The translations under genes and the position numbers were made by a program. From assembly GCF_000024025.1 (NCBI RefSeq), contig NC_013131.1, positions 5,580,001-5,644,000 of the forward strand: a stretch of 64,000 bases of DNA, given 5' to 3'. The stretch comes from Catenulispora acidiphila DSM 44928. Its GTDB lineage: Bacteria; Actinomycetota; Actinomycetes; Streptomycetales; Catenulisporaceae. Of the stretch, positions 7,771 to 21,484 are shown one piece after another (positions within the stretch are counted from its first letter, which is position 1; the number at the start of each line of letters is the position of its first letter). The notes under the pieces are model-generated. The model was given only the letters and a program-made list of their open reading frames with translations, searched no databases and was not told the origin of the DNA.

Positions 7771-9255
7771 TCACGACAACGTCCATGTCTGGTTCGCCTG
7801 ACCGTTGGTCGTCCACTGGATCACCTGCGCGCCCTGGGCGGTGGAACCACCGGAGACGTCGGCGACCAGGCCGCTGTTCAGGTTGGTGAGCTCATAGCTG
7901 GCGTCGCTGGAGGAGGTGTAGCTGCCGACCGGGTCCAGGGCCCACTGCTGGTTGCTGCCGCCGCCGCAGGTCCACTGGTCGAGCGCGGTGCCGGTGGCGG
8001 TGGAGCGGTTCGGTACCTCCAGGCACAGGCCGCTGTTCTGGTTGGTGAGGGTGTAGACGTTCCCTGCGACCTGGTGGAGAGTCCACTGTTGGTTGGTGCC
8101 GCCGTGGCCGGCCCACTGGATGACCGCGCCGCCGCTCGCGGTGGAACCGCCGCTGACGTCCATCACCATCGAGCTGTTCGCGTTGGTGAGGTGGTGGGTC
8201 GAGCCCGACGCCGGATTCGAGCTGCCGGACCAGGTGCCGGCGGCGACATCGAGGGACCACGAGTTCTGCCATCCGACGTTCGCCGTCGTGCCGGACAGCG
8301 TCAGGGGCAGCCAGACCAGCTGTGATCCCCCGAGGTTGTTCGGGTTCCAGCGGTCGCCGGCGTAGATGTAGGACGTGCCGGCGCTTCCCGAGACCGGGAT
8401 GATGTTCGCGGTCTGCGTCTGGTAGGTGTTGGTGCCGGCGGGGGCGAAGTCCTTGAAGGAGGACCAGGAGCCGGACAGCGAGGTCGCCGTGGCGTACACG
8501 TTGTCGTTGAGGTTCCAGCCGGTCAGATGCGAGCCGAGGACGAAGTAGGTCCCGTTCGTCTTGACCATCGCGGGCGCCTCGTAGTCGGCGAACAGCGCCA
8601 CGCTGCCGCCGCTGCCGCCCGCGCTCACGACGCTGAGGTAGTCCGCGGAGAGCTTGTCGACGCGCAGACCGCTGGCGCGGTCCTCGGACAATAGGTAGCC
8701 GGTGCCGTCGGTGTCCTGGAACAAGCCGATGTCGCGGCTCTGACGGCCCAGCGGCTGGAAGCTTCCCCGGTAGCTGTACGGGCCGCACGGTGTGCTGCTG
8801 GTCGCGACCCCGACCTTCGCCTCGCCGTAGCTGGCGCTGTCGATGTGCATGTACATCACGAAGGTGTTAGTGCTGGCGTTGAACAGGACCTTGGGGCGCT
8901 CCACGACGCGGTTCGGTCCGAGGTCGCCGCTGGTCTGCCTGGTCAGGGCCTTGCCTTGCAGCGTCCAGTGCGACAGGTCGGTGGAGCTGTAGCACGGGAT
9001 GTCCTGGAAGGCGGCGTTGCCCGAGTTCTCCCCGGTCTTGTCCTCGCCGAAGCCGTACCAGGTGGAGCCGACCTTGACGATGCCGAGGCCGTGCATCTGC
9101 AGCGCGGTGCCGGAGGTGTCGTTCCACGTCTGCCCGGGCGAGAACTGCGACGTCGCGGCCTGCGCCGAGGTCTGGGACAGACCCACGAGGGACAGGGCGG
9201 TCGTCACTGCGGCGATGAGGGCGCTGACGGTGCTGCGCCTTGCTCGTATGGGCAT
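7771..9255 (-). CDS. Secreted GH43 glycoside hydrolase with ricin-type CBM13
   Basis: 494 residues from the ATG at 9255, chosen because a signal peptide (MPIRARRST... cut after SAQA, ~residue 34) begins there; 56 more codons upstream are open but cover the promoter. The catalytic five-blade propeller shows GLGIVKVGSTWYGFGED, VERPKVLFN, MYMHID and DIGLFQDTDGTGYLLSED. These match the exo-beta-1,3-galactanase-like branch (GH43 subfamily 24) better than the xylosidase branches, at moderate certainty. C-terminal ~140 residues form a trefoil with QxW repeats (NQQWTL, NQQWAL, NQTWTL). Likely acts on arabinogalactan side chains outside the cell. Confidence 0.85.
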   Translation of the reverse strand: MPIRARRSTVSALIAAVTTALSLVGLSQTSAQAATSQFSPGQTWNDTSGTALQMHGLGIVKVGSTWYGFGEDKTGENSGNAAFQDIPCYSSTDLSHWTLQGKALTRQTSGDLGPNRVVERPKVLFNASTNTFVMYMHIDSASYGEAKVGVATSSTPCGPYSYRGSFQPLGRQSRDIGLFQDTDGTGYLLSEDRASGLRVDKLSADYLSVVSAGGSGGSVALFADYEAPAMVKTNGTYFVLGSHLTGWNLNDNVYATATSLSGSWSSFKDFAPAGTNTYQTQTANIIPVSGSAGTSYIYAGDRWNPNNLGGSQLVWLPLTLSGTTANVGWQNSWSLDVAAGTWSGSSNPASGSTHHLTNANSSMVMDVSGGSTASGGAVIQWAGHGGTNQQWTLHQVAGNVYTLTNQNSGLCLEVPNRSTATGTALDQWTCGGGSNQQWALDPVGSYTSSSDASYELTNLNSGLVADVSGGSTAQGAQVIQWTTNGQANQTWTLS

Positions 9256-9333
9256 GAGGTTCCCTGGGTGAGTGATGGTGGTCGCCGGGTCGCCCGAGGC
9301 GTGAACCCGCGGTTCGAACAATTTCCGCAACGT

Positions 9334-9390
9334 TCTGACAATCTCAGACACTCTTTCGCACAGAATCAATCTCGCGCGTACCGCTGTCAA
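9334..9390 (-). promoter_or_regulatory. Promoter of the GH43 gene with inverted repeat
   Basis: On the minus strand TTGACA (9385-9390) and GATTCT (9362-9367) are 17 bp apart. Just downstream lies the inverted repeat TCTGA-CAATC-TCAGA (9334-9348), placed around the expected start of transcription and so a plausible repressor site. Confidence 0.45.
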
Positions 9391-9523
9391 GGCCTCGCCG
9401 CGGATCTGCCGCCGGCACTCCACGGGACCTGGCTAGCGCGGGCATAAGTATGAAGCTTTCACTCGATCTGCTGCGAGCTGCGCGTCTACCAGGTGCATGA
9501 GCCGAAGAGTATGAAGCATCTCG

Positions 9524-9552
9524 TTGACCCTTCATATGAAGAGCCCTACTAT
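9524..9552 (+). promoter_or_regulatory. Promoter with 12-bp palindrome between -35 and -10, feruloyl-esterase-like gene
   Basis: TTGACC at 9524-9529 and TACTAT at 9547-9552 are 17 bp apart. The perfect palindrome CTTCATATGAAG (9530-9541) fills the spacer, an ideal repressor position. Related TATGAAG half-sites occur near 9449-9456 and 9510-9516. The gene starts at 9627. Confidence 0.55.
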
Positions 9553-9626
9553 CCCCTCGAAATCGCCCGCGCGAGGCGCGTAGCCGCTCTGGCAAGGCGC
9601 CCCAGGCGGTCAAGGAAGGTGTGGCA

Positions 9627-11012
9627 ATGCAGAAACGCAGAGCCGTTTTCGGACCAGTGGCGCTCATGGCGCTGCTGGTCGCCTTAGTGAGTGCACTGAC
9701 GGTATACGGAGGACTCGGTGCCGCCTCGGCGTCGCCGGGCGCCGCCCCCGCCGCGGCCTCCAGCGGTTGCGGCAAGGCTCCGGTGCTGGCCAGTGGTTCG
9801 CACACGATTCAAAGCAGCGGTCAGAACCGCAGCTACATCCTGCGGCTGCCGGCGAACTACGACAGCAGTCATCCCTACCGGCTGGTCTTCGGTTTCCACT
9901 GGGTGGGCGGTACCGACAACGACGTCGACTCCGGGGGAACCGACGGATACAACTGGTCCTACTACGGGCTGCGGAAGCTGGCCGATGCGGACGGGAACGG
10001 CACGATCTTCGTCGCCCCGCAGGGCATCAACAACGGCTGGGCCAACTCCGGCGGCCAGGACGTCACGTTCGTCGACGACATGCTCAGCCAGTTCGAATCA
10101 GGACTGTGTCTGGACACCAGTCAGGTCTTCTCCTCCGGCTTCAGCTACGGCGGGTCCATGACCTACGCCCTGGCCTGCGCGCGGCCGGCGGTCTTCCGCG
10201 CGGTCGCGGTCTACTCCGGAGCGAACCTGAGCGGATGCGCCGGCGGCACCCAGCCGGTGGCATATATAGGTCTGCACGGCATCCGGGACAACACCCTGCC
10301 GATCGCCAACGGCCGGGCACTGCGTGACACCTTCGTCCGCAACAACAAGTGCACGCCGCAGAACCCGCCCGAACCGGCCTACGGCAGCCTGACGCACATC
10401 GTCACCGCCTACTCCGGCTGCCTGCCCGGGTATCCGGTGGTCTGGGCCGCCTTCGACGGCGCCGGCCACGACCCCGGACCCATCGACGGCAGCACCGGCG
10501 ACGGCTGGCACACCTGGACGTCCGGCGTCGTCTGGAACTTCTTCACCCAGTTCCAGAACGGCCAGCCGCCGAGCAGCACGCCGTCGACACCGCCCTCGAC
10601 CACGCCGCCCGGCAACGGTCAGGGAGCGCTGCACGCGATCGGCGCGGGCAAGTGCCTCGACGATCCGAACTCGGCCACCACCACCGGGACCCAGCTGCAG
10701 ATCCATGACTGCACCGGGCAGGCGAACCAGGCCTGGACGCACACGTCCTCCGGGCAGCTGAGCGTCACGGTGGGCGGCAGCACGCTGTGCCTGGACGCCA
10801 ACGGCAAGGGCACGACCAACGGCACCAAGGCGATCCTGTGGTCCTGCAACGGCCAGAGCAACCAGCAGTGGACGCTCAACTCCAACGGCACCGTCACCGG
10901 AGCACAGTCAGGGCTCTGCCTGGACGTCACCGGCGCCTCGAGCGCCAACGGCGCCCTGGTCGAGCTGTGGACGTGCAACGGCGGCAGCAACCAGCAGTGG
11001 GCACTGAGCTGA
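9627..11012 (+). CDS. Secreted feruloyl-esterase-like polyhydroxyalkanoate-depolymerase-fold enzyme (CE1) with CBM13
   Basis: 461 residues; the ATG at 9627 is preferred over GTG 9621 because AGGAAGG lies 7 bp upstream. A signal peptide covers roughly residues 1-36. The esterase domain of the CE1/LpqC type shows YILRLPANYD, FGFHWVGG (oxyanion region), APQG, the nucleophile elbow SSGFSYGGSM with Ser173, and a candidate histidine in DGAGHDPGP. A Ser/Thr/Pro linker leads to a CBM13 trefoil at ~residues 333-461. Predicted to release ferulate or similar acids from arabinoxylan, fitting the neighbouring arabinose/xylan enzymes. It is divergent from GH43 across a 371-bp control region. A bidirectional terminator follows. 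Confidence 0.85.
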   Translation: MQKRRAVFGPVALMALLVALVSALTVYGGLGAASASPGAAPAAASSGCGKAPVLASGSHTIQSSGQNRSYILRLPANYDSSHPYRLVFGFHWVGGTDNDVDSGGTDGYNWSYYGLRKLADADGNGTIFVAPQGINNGWANSGGQDVTFVDDMLSQFESGLCLDTSQVFSSGFSYGGSMTYALACARPAVFRAVAVYSGANLSGCAGGTQPVAYIGLHGIRDNTLPIANGRALRDTFVRNNKCTPQNPPEPAYGSLTHIVTAYSGCLPGYPVVWAAFDGAGHDPGPIDGSTGDGWHTWTSGVVWNFFTQFQNGQPPSSTPSTPPSTTPPGNGQGALHAIGAGKCLDDPNSATTTGTQLQIHDCTGQANQAWTHTSSGQLSVTVGGSTLCLDANGKGTTNGTKAILWSCNGQSNQQWTLNSNGTVTGAQSGLCLDVTGASSANGALVELWTCNGGSNQQWALS

Positions 11013-11041
11013 GCACGTTCGGCACCGAAACCGGTTAGGAA

Positions 11042-11071
11042 GATGCCGCCCGGACAGATCCGGGCGGCATC
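11042..11071. terminator. Bidirectional hairpin terminator between CE1 and GH30 genes
   Basis: A perfect 13-bp stem (GATGCCGCCCGGA paired with TCCGGGCGGCATC) closes a 4-nt loop, with TT following. It lies between two convergent genes and can serve both. Confidence 0.85.
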
Positions 11072-11110
11072 TTCGTTAGTCGGTTATGAGGGTTCGTCAG
11101 CCGGCCGACG

Positions 11111-12985
<1,875 letters not shown>

Positions 12986-12995
12986 TCAGATGTTA

Positions 12996-13024
12996 GACAT
13001 AGTCACGGCGGCAATATGTGTCAA
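12996..13024 (-). promoter_or_regulatory. Promoter of the GH30 gene
   Basis: Minus-strand TTGACA (13019-13024) and TATGTC (12996-13001) are spaced by 17 bp; transcription would begin about 58 nt before the GH30 start at 12931. Confidence 0.5.
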
Positions 13025-13125
13025 GCACATCGGGCAGCGGTGCAGGTCAGTGGCGCGCTGGACCTGGGCAGAAGCGTTACTCGCAATGATCTGACTCTCG
13101 GAAGTTTCGTACTCTTAGAGTCAGG

Positions 13126-13743
13126 TCACCGTTCGAGGGGGATCGCGACGCGTCCCGGGAAGTACGGGGTCTGCGCCTCGTCGAGCATGGCGGCGGCGAC
13201 CGTCTCGCGGCTGACGCGGGCGGGAAAGAACCGCTTCGGAGCCTGGTCGAGTCCGACGGTCCGCCGTACCGCGCTCGGCGGGCGATCGGCGAACGGTCCG
13301 GAGTGGAACACGGTGCCCCCGGCTTCCAGCACGGCGGCGTCGGCGGCGACCTTGTCGGCCAGTTCGGCGCCCATCGCCTTGAGCAGGGTGCGGGTGGCCA
13401 AGCCGGCGGCCTGGGCGGACGGGCCCGTGCCGTAGGCGCCGAGCCAGATGACGCGGCCGGGGTGCGCGGCGACGACGGCGCGGGCTCCGGCGGTGAGCGC
13501 GCCGGGTTTGTCGCCCTTGGCCACGCCCAGGCCGGACAGGACGAGCTCGCTGCCACGTAGCGCCCGCGCGATGCTGTCGGGATCGCGGACATCAGCGGCG
13601 ACTCGGGTCAGGAGCGGGGAGTCCGGCACGGTGATGCGGGCCGGGGTGCGGGCGATCGCGGTGACGGTGTGCCCGCGCTCGAGCGCCTGGCGGGTCAGGG
13701 CGAGCCCGACCGCGCCGGAGGCGGCGAGGATGGTCACGTTCAT
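13126..13743 (-). CDS. NAD(P)-binding Rossmann protein, atypical SDR/NmrA-like
   Basis: 205 residues. The N-terminal nucleotide-binding motif is present in variant form (TILAASGAVGLALTRQAL, residues 4-21), followed by AIARTP, the acidic DVRDPDS and LVLSGLGV. The domain matches NAD(P)H-binding proteins of the NmrA/biliverdin-reductase-B group, with no classical YxxxK catalytic pair. These act as redox sensors or small-molecule reductases in the cytoplasm. It lies 106 bp downstream of the inositol-phosphatase-like gene on the same strand, so co-transcription is possible. Function not assignable beyond the fold. Confidence 0.75.
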   Translation of the reverse strand: MNVTILAASGAVGLALTRQALERGHTVTAIARTPARITVPDSPLLTRVAADVRDPDSIARALRGSELVLSGLGVAKGDKPGALTAGARAVVAAHPGRVIWLGAYGTGPSAQAAGLATRTLLKAMGAELADKVAADAAVLEAGGTVFHSGPFADRPPSAVRRTVGLDQAPKRFFPARVSRETVAAAMLDEAQTPYFPGRVAIPLER

Positions 13744-13786
13744 GGTGGACCTTTCGGATCGGGGGGTTCTCGGTTTGGTTCTCGGC

Positions 13787-13828
13787 GCTTCTCAGCGGTG
13801 AGCCGGTGCTTCTCAGCGGTGAGCCGGT
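13787..13828. repeat. Perfect 21-bp tandem duplication
   Basis: Two exact head-to-tail copies of a 21-bp unit (13787-13807 and 13808-13828), starting GCTTCTCAGCGG, lie between the IMPase-like stop and the Rossmann-protein start. Probably a recent slippage event. Confidence 0.9.
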
Positions 13829-13849
13829 GGCCGGCGACCTTGGATCAGA

Positions 13850-14635
13850 TCAGGCCACTGTCGCCAACACCTCGACGGTCGCGGCGTGCAGCGCCGGCGC
13901 GGTGGCCACGACGGTGTCCGCGCCCGGGCTCCACGGCGTGCCGTCGATGCGGGTCACCACGCCCCCGGCCTCGGTGATCAGCAGGGCGCCGGCCGCGACG
14001 CCGGGGAGCACCGGCTCGTACTGCCAGAACACGTCGTTGTGGCCGGCGGCCACCAGCAGCATCGGGAAGGTCGAGGGGACGGTGGCGCGGACCAGCAGGG
14101 CGCGCTGGAGCATGGCCGTGATCGATTCTCCGATGCGCCGGTAGGTGCCGTCCTGGTCGGCTTCGGCCTGTCCGGTGACCACGATCGCGGCGTCCAGGTC
14201 GGTCTTCGCCGAGACCGTGAGCGGCGCGCCGTTCAGGTGGGCGCCGCCGCCGCGCAGGGCGGTGTACGTCAGGTCGCCGACCGGCTGGCGCACCACCGCC
14301 AGCACCGTCTGCCCGTCGCGGACCAGCGCGACGGTCACCGCCCACTCCGGCAGCCCGTGCACGTGGTTGACGTTGCCCTCGACCTCGTCCACCACCCACC
14401 ACTCGCCGGGCGGCAGCGCGGTGGTCTCGTACTCGTCGGTGAGCCAGCGCGCCTCAGGGCGCAGCGCGGTCAGGGCGGGACGCAGGATGTCGAGCGAGAC
14501 CTGTCCGTCCGCGGTGCCGATGCGGAACATGTCCTGGCGCCCGGCGGGGCGGGTGGCGGTGGAGTACCTGGCCTCCAGGGCCCGGCCCGCCTCGGCGGCG
14601 ATCTCGACCACGGCGGCGAGCAAAGCAACAGTCAT
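13850..14635 (-). CDS. Inositol monophosphatase-like protein with altered metal ligands
   Basis: 261 residues from the ATG at 14635, which has AAGGG 7 bp upstream; an in-frame ATG at 14650 is less likely. IMPase/FBPase fold is recognisable but each metal site differs: the usual DPxDGTxN motif reads DEVEGNVNHVHG (~residues 88-99), the first acidic cluster reads TDEYETT, and the usual WDxAAG motif reads EPVLPGVAAGALLITEAGG. Acidic character is retained by Asp-to-Glu changes, so activity is possible but not assured. Divergent from a LysR gene (130 bp), which probably regulates it. Substrate unknown. Confidence 0.72.
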   Translation of the reverse strand: MTVALLAAVVEIAAEAGRALEARYSTATRPAGRQDMFRIGTADGQVSLDILRPALTALRPEARWLTDEYETTALPPGEWWVVDEVEGNVNHVHGLPEWAVTVALVRDGQTVLAVVRQPVGDLTYTALRGGGAHLNGAPLTVSAKTDLDAAIVVTGQAEADQDGTYRRIGESITAMLQRALLVRATVPSTFPMLLVAAGHNDVFWQYEPVLPGVAAGALLITEAGGVVTRIDGTPWSPGADTVVATAPALHAATVEVLATVA

Positions 14636-14764
14636 GGCACAGCCCTTCACATGGGGTTTCGGTGTGTGTCGGGCTCTGCTCGAGCCCTGACACCCCTCAC
14701 GCTACGAGCCGCGTCACATGATTGCCAGTGCACTGTCGTAAGGCCAAGAGTTACCCTGACGCAT

Positions 14765-15706
14765 GTGGATCTGAATCTGCTGACAGCCCTGGACGCCCTG
14801 CTAGCGGAGAACAGCGTCGCCGCGGCCGCCGACCGGCTGCACCTGTCCCCGCCCGCCATGAGCCGCACCCTGGCGCGCATCCGCAAGGCCACCGGCGACG
14901 ACATCCTCGTGCGCACCGGCCGCGCCATGACCCCGACTCCGCACGCGCTGGCCCTGCGCGAGGAGACCAGAGACCTGGTCGCCCGCGCCACCGCGCTGCT
15001 GACCCCCGTCACCGAACTCGACCTGCCGAACCTCGAACGCGGCTTCACCCTGCGCTGCCACGACGCCCTCGTCGCGGCCCTGGCGCCAGCCCTGATCGAG
15101 GCTGTCGCCGAAACCGCCCCGAACGTCTCGATCCGCTTCCTCGCCGAACCCTCCGCCGACGCCGCCGACCTCGCCCGCGGCCAGACCGACCTCGAAGTCG
15201 GAGCAGCGGCACCTCAGCGCCCAGAGATCGCCGCCCACACCATCGGCACCGACCGCATGGTGGCAGTGATGCGCCCCGACCACCCCCTGGCCACAGGACC
15301 CCTGACCCCGCAGCGCTTCGCCGAGGCAGACCACCTCACCATCTCCCGCCGCGGACGCCTCACCGGCCCGATCGACGAGGCCCTAGCCGACCTCGGCCTC
15401 CACCGCCGCGTCCGCGCCGCACTACCCACCACCAGCACAGCACTGGAACTGACGGCACGCACCACCCTGATCACCACCGTCGCCGAACAGGTCTGCCGCC
15501 CGGCATGGACCAACCTGGGACTACGCGCCCGACCACTCCCGTTCACCCTCCCCGCCGTCCCGGTCATCGTCGCCTGGCACCACCGCTACGACACCGACCC
15601 CGCCCACAGCTGGCTGCGCACTCACCTGCTGGCAGTGCTGAAAACCATCCTCACCGCCCCGGAGCCGAATCCGACCCCGATGACAGACGACGCCGGCAGT
15701 GAGTGA
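14765..15706 (+). CDS. LysR family transcriptional regulator
   Basis: 313 residues from the GTG at 14765 (VDLNLLTALDALL); upstream open codons lack a better start. The N-terminal winged helix-turn-helix (residues ~1-60; AAADRLHLSPPAMSRTLARIRKATGDDILVR is the recognition region) and the periplasmic-binding-like effector domain (FTLRCHDALVAALAP, MRPDHPLA) match the NodD/LinR-like branch. It is divergent from the IMPase-like gene, the classical arrangement for a LysR regulator and its target. The last codons overlap the first copy of an intergenic repeat that begins at about 15698. Confidence 0.88.
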   Translation: MDLNLLTALDALLAENSVAAAADRLHLSPPAMSRTLARIRKATGDDILVRTGRAMTPTPHALALREETRDLVARATALLTPVTELDLPNLERGFTLRCHDALVAALAPALIEAVAETAPNVSIRFLAEPSADAADLARGQTDLEVGAAAPQRPEIAAHTIGTDRMVAVMRPDHPLATGPLTPQRFAEADHLTISRRGRLTGPIDEALADLGLHRRVRAALPTTSTALELTARTTLITTVAEQVCRPAWTNLGLRARPLPFTLPAVPVIVAWHHRYDTDPAHSWLRTHLLAVLKTILTAPEPNPTPMTDDAGSE

Positions 15707-15930
15707 AGACAGGCGCGCAGATCTAGCCGGCTGTGCGCGCCATGTTCCCGGAACGCAGATACTTTCCTCGACCCGCCGACTTTTCAGATCTGGCGACATC
15801 TGCCCCGACTGAGTAAAGGCGGGCGCGCAGTTCCAGCCCGCTGCGCTCGCCATAGTCGCTGAAACGCAGATGTTTTCCTTGCCCCAACTCCTCAGACCTG
15901 GCTACATCCGCCCGGCTGAGTAAAGGCGGC
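15698..15930. repeat. Two tandem ~108-bp degenerate repeats plus partial third (repeat R)
   Basis: R1 (15698-15807) and R2 (15808-15914) align along their length: both open with GTGAGTGAAG / CTGAGTAAAG followed by GGGCGCGCAG, share GAACGCAGAT / GAAACGCAGAT, and end with CAGATCTGGCGACATCTGCC / CAGACCTGGCTACATCCGCC. A new copy begins at 15915 (CTGAGTAAAGGCGG) and breaks off. A more diverged copy lies at 16976-17107. The first unit overlaps the LysR stop codon. No gene is credible here. Confidence 0.8.
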
Positions 15931-15944
15931 GCTCATGACTTATG

Positions 15945-16960
15945 CGTGGGTGGCGGGGCGTGGGCAAGTGCGGTTTGTTTGTGGGTTTTTAGAAGCTTTT
16001 TACGTCTTCGAGCATAGTTTGATGGCCTCGCAGGGGGCGCAGTTCGGTGGAGCGTGTCTGAGTAGCGTTGGCGGCCGGCGGCTGTTCGTGTTCACGACCG
16101 CGCGCTGGTCGGGGTCACTGCGCACGCGTTGGGGCTGGCGGGTCGCGGCCGCGTTTGAGGGGCACCTGAAGTCAACGTCAAGGGCAGGCGCCTCCGGCGG
16201 GGGCACTCTGCAACGGGGGGTCGGGCCGGTCGGGCGAGGCGGCGGCGGTTCGAATGTTGGTCGCCTTTGTCCCGGATCCCTCGCCGCTGTCGTCGCCGTA
16301 GACGGAATCATTGCGGCCTGGCGGAGTCAAGTCGGATCGCATTTGCTGTGGTGCTGTTTCGTTCGACTTGACACCGCCAGTCCACAATGATTGGCAGAGC
16401 CCGCCGACAGCGACGAGGGATCCGGGACAACACCCTTGTGGGAAGGGTTTCCCCGCCTATCGCGCAACCCTCACCTCGCGCAGACCGCCAGTCCTGTCAC
16501 GCGGCGCCCAACAAAGCCAATGCTTTTCCTGAAGACAGCGGCGACTTGGCAAAGCAGCAGCCTGCCACCTGCTTCGGTGGATCCTCCACACCATACGGGG
16601 AATCCGGGACTAAGGCGATGACAAGCAGCGTCCGGCAGCAGACAGCGCGACCGCCCCCTCCCCGGAGCGAGGCCGCTCGCCGCGCAGGCGCAGCGCAGTC
16701 GCCGCCGGAGGCCCTGCTTCTGACTCTGACTTCAGGTACCCACCAAACGCGGCAGACACCCGCCAGACCAACGCGTGCGCAGTGACTCGGACCGGCGCGC
16801 GGTCGTGAACACGAACAACCGCCGGCCGCCGACGCCACCCGGACACGCTCCACCGAACTGCGCCCCTGCGAGGCCATCAACACCCGCGCAAAGCCGTAAA
16901 GAAGCTTCTAAAAACCCACCAACCAACCGCACCCAGCCGCCCCACACCACCCACCCCACA
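15945..16960. repeat. ~1-kb imperfect inverted repeat (element S) around a long palindrome
   Basis: The stretch 15945-16280 reappears as its reverse complement at about 16600-16960: shared blocks include GGGTTTTTAGAAGCTT, GATGGCCTCGCAGGGG, GCGCAGTTCGGTGGAGCGTG, TGTTCGTGTTCACGACCGCG, CACTGCGCACGCGTTGG and GTCCCGGAT. At the centre, 16264-16342 and 16366-16450 pair as ~80-bp arms (TGTCCCGGATCCCTCG; AATCATTG; CTGGCGG; GTCAAGTCG) around a ~23-bp loop. ORFs in both copies are mirror translations, not genes. Nothing else is seen in 15707-17149. Confidence 0.8.
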
Positions 16961-16975
16961 CCCACCCCGACATCA

Positions 16976-17107
16976 GTCAGGAGTGCCGTAAAAGCGGGCG
17001 CGTTCCCGCCGGTTGTGCTCGCCGCGGTCCCCACCGCGGCGAGCACAACCGGAGCGCGGATGCCTTGCTCGACCTGCCGACTCCTCAGGTCTGGCGGCAT
17101 CCGCCCC
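16976..17107. repeat. Diverged third copy of repeat R
   Basis: Same orientation as the copies at 15698-15930: GTAAAAGCGGGCGCG, GAGCGCGGATGC, CTCGACCTGCCGACTCCTCAG, then CTGGCGGCATCCGCCCCGG. It also contains an internal inverted repeat, CCGGTTGTGCTCGCCGCGG paired with CCGCGGCGAGCACAACCGG (17010-17055 region), that could act as a terminator after the GH59 gene. Confidence 0.65.
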
Positions 17108-17149
17108 GGCGGTGGCCGGCTGGGCCGGTGCCGCCGAGTGCGGGGGGCG

Positions 17150-21057
<3,908 letters not shown>

Positions 21058-21181
21058 ACGTGGTCTCCTTGTCAGCCCACGAGGATGACAGCCGGGAACG
21101 GCCGACGGCCTCAGCCGTCGGCGGACGCAGCATCGCGAGTCCACCCGGCAGTTTTGTGGCGAACGAAGCTGTGTGCCGATC

Positions 21182-21210
21182 AGGTAACCCTTGACCGATA
21201 TCGGTGTCAA
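21182..21210 (-). promoter_or_regulatory. Promoter of the polyesterase gene with palindrome in the spacer
   Basis: Minus-strand TTGACA (21205-21210) and TTACCT (21182-21187) are 17 bp apart. The perfect palindrome ACCGATATCGGT (21194-21205) sits between the boxes, a likely operator controlling polyesterase and GH59. Confidence 0.5.
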
Positions 21211-21289
21211 GACACGAGTGAAAGTTCCAAGGCCGAGGCGGACTCGCGCCCGGCTGTCAGTGTCCTGGTCTGGACCCATCATCTGAACC

Positions 21290-21351
21290 TTGACACAGCG
21301 CACCGAGTGATGCACCGTCTACCTCGGTGTGAGGGATTGTTAGCGCTAACA
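21290..21351 (+). promoter_or_regulatory. GH27 promoter region with LacI-type operator TGTTAGCGCTAACA
   Basis: TTGACA at 21290-21295, a 17-bp spacer and then CACCGTCTACC (21313-21323) are followed 14 bp later by the 14-bp perfect palindrome at 21338-21351. The same palindrome and the same TTGACA-N17-CACCGTCTACC block occur upstream of the GH54 gene near 40789-40886. A central CGCT-type dyad is typical of LacI-family sites. Confidence 0.6.
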
Positions 21352-21484
21352 TTCGCGCGCAACGCCGTCGCGCCGGCGGCGATCACCGGCAGGATCCCGC
21401 CACGGCGTCCTGACCCCGCTTTCGACCTTCAGCGACGCCGAGCGGACACCCGGATCCGCACACTCCCACCACCGGAGGCGCTTC

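Noticed and set aside
15935-16390. ORF of 151 codons in the repeat region, with a mirror relative on the minus strand at 16732-17100
   Set aside because: Similar translations arise because the underlying DNA is an inverted repeat; no start signal or family match.
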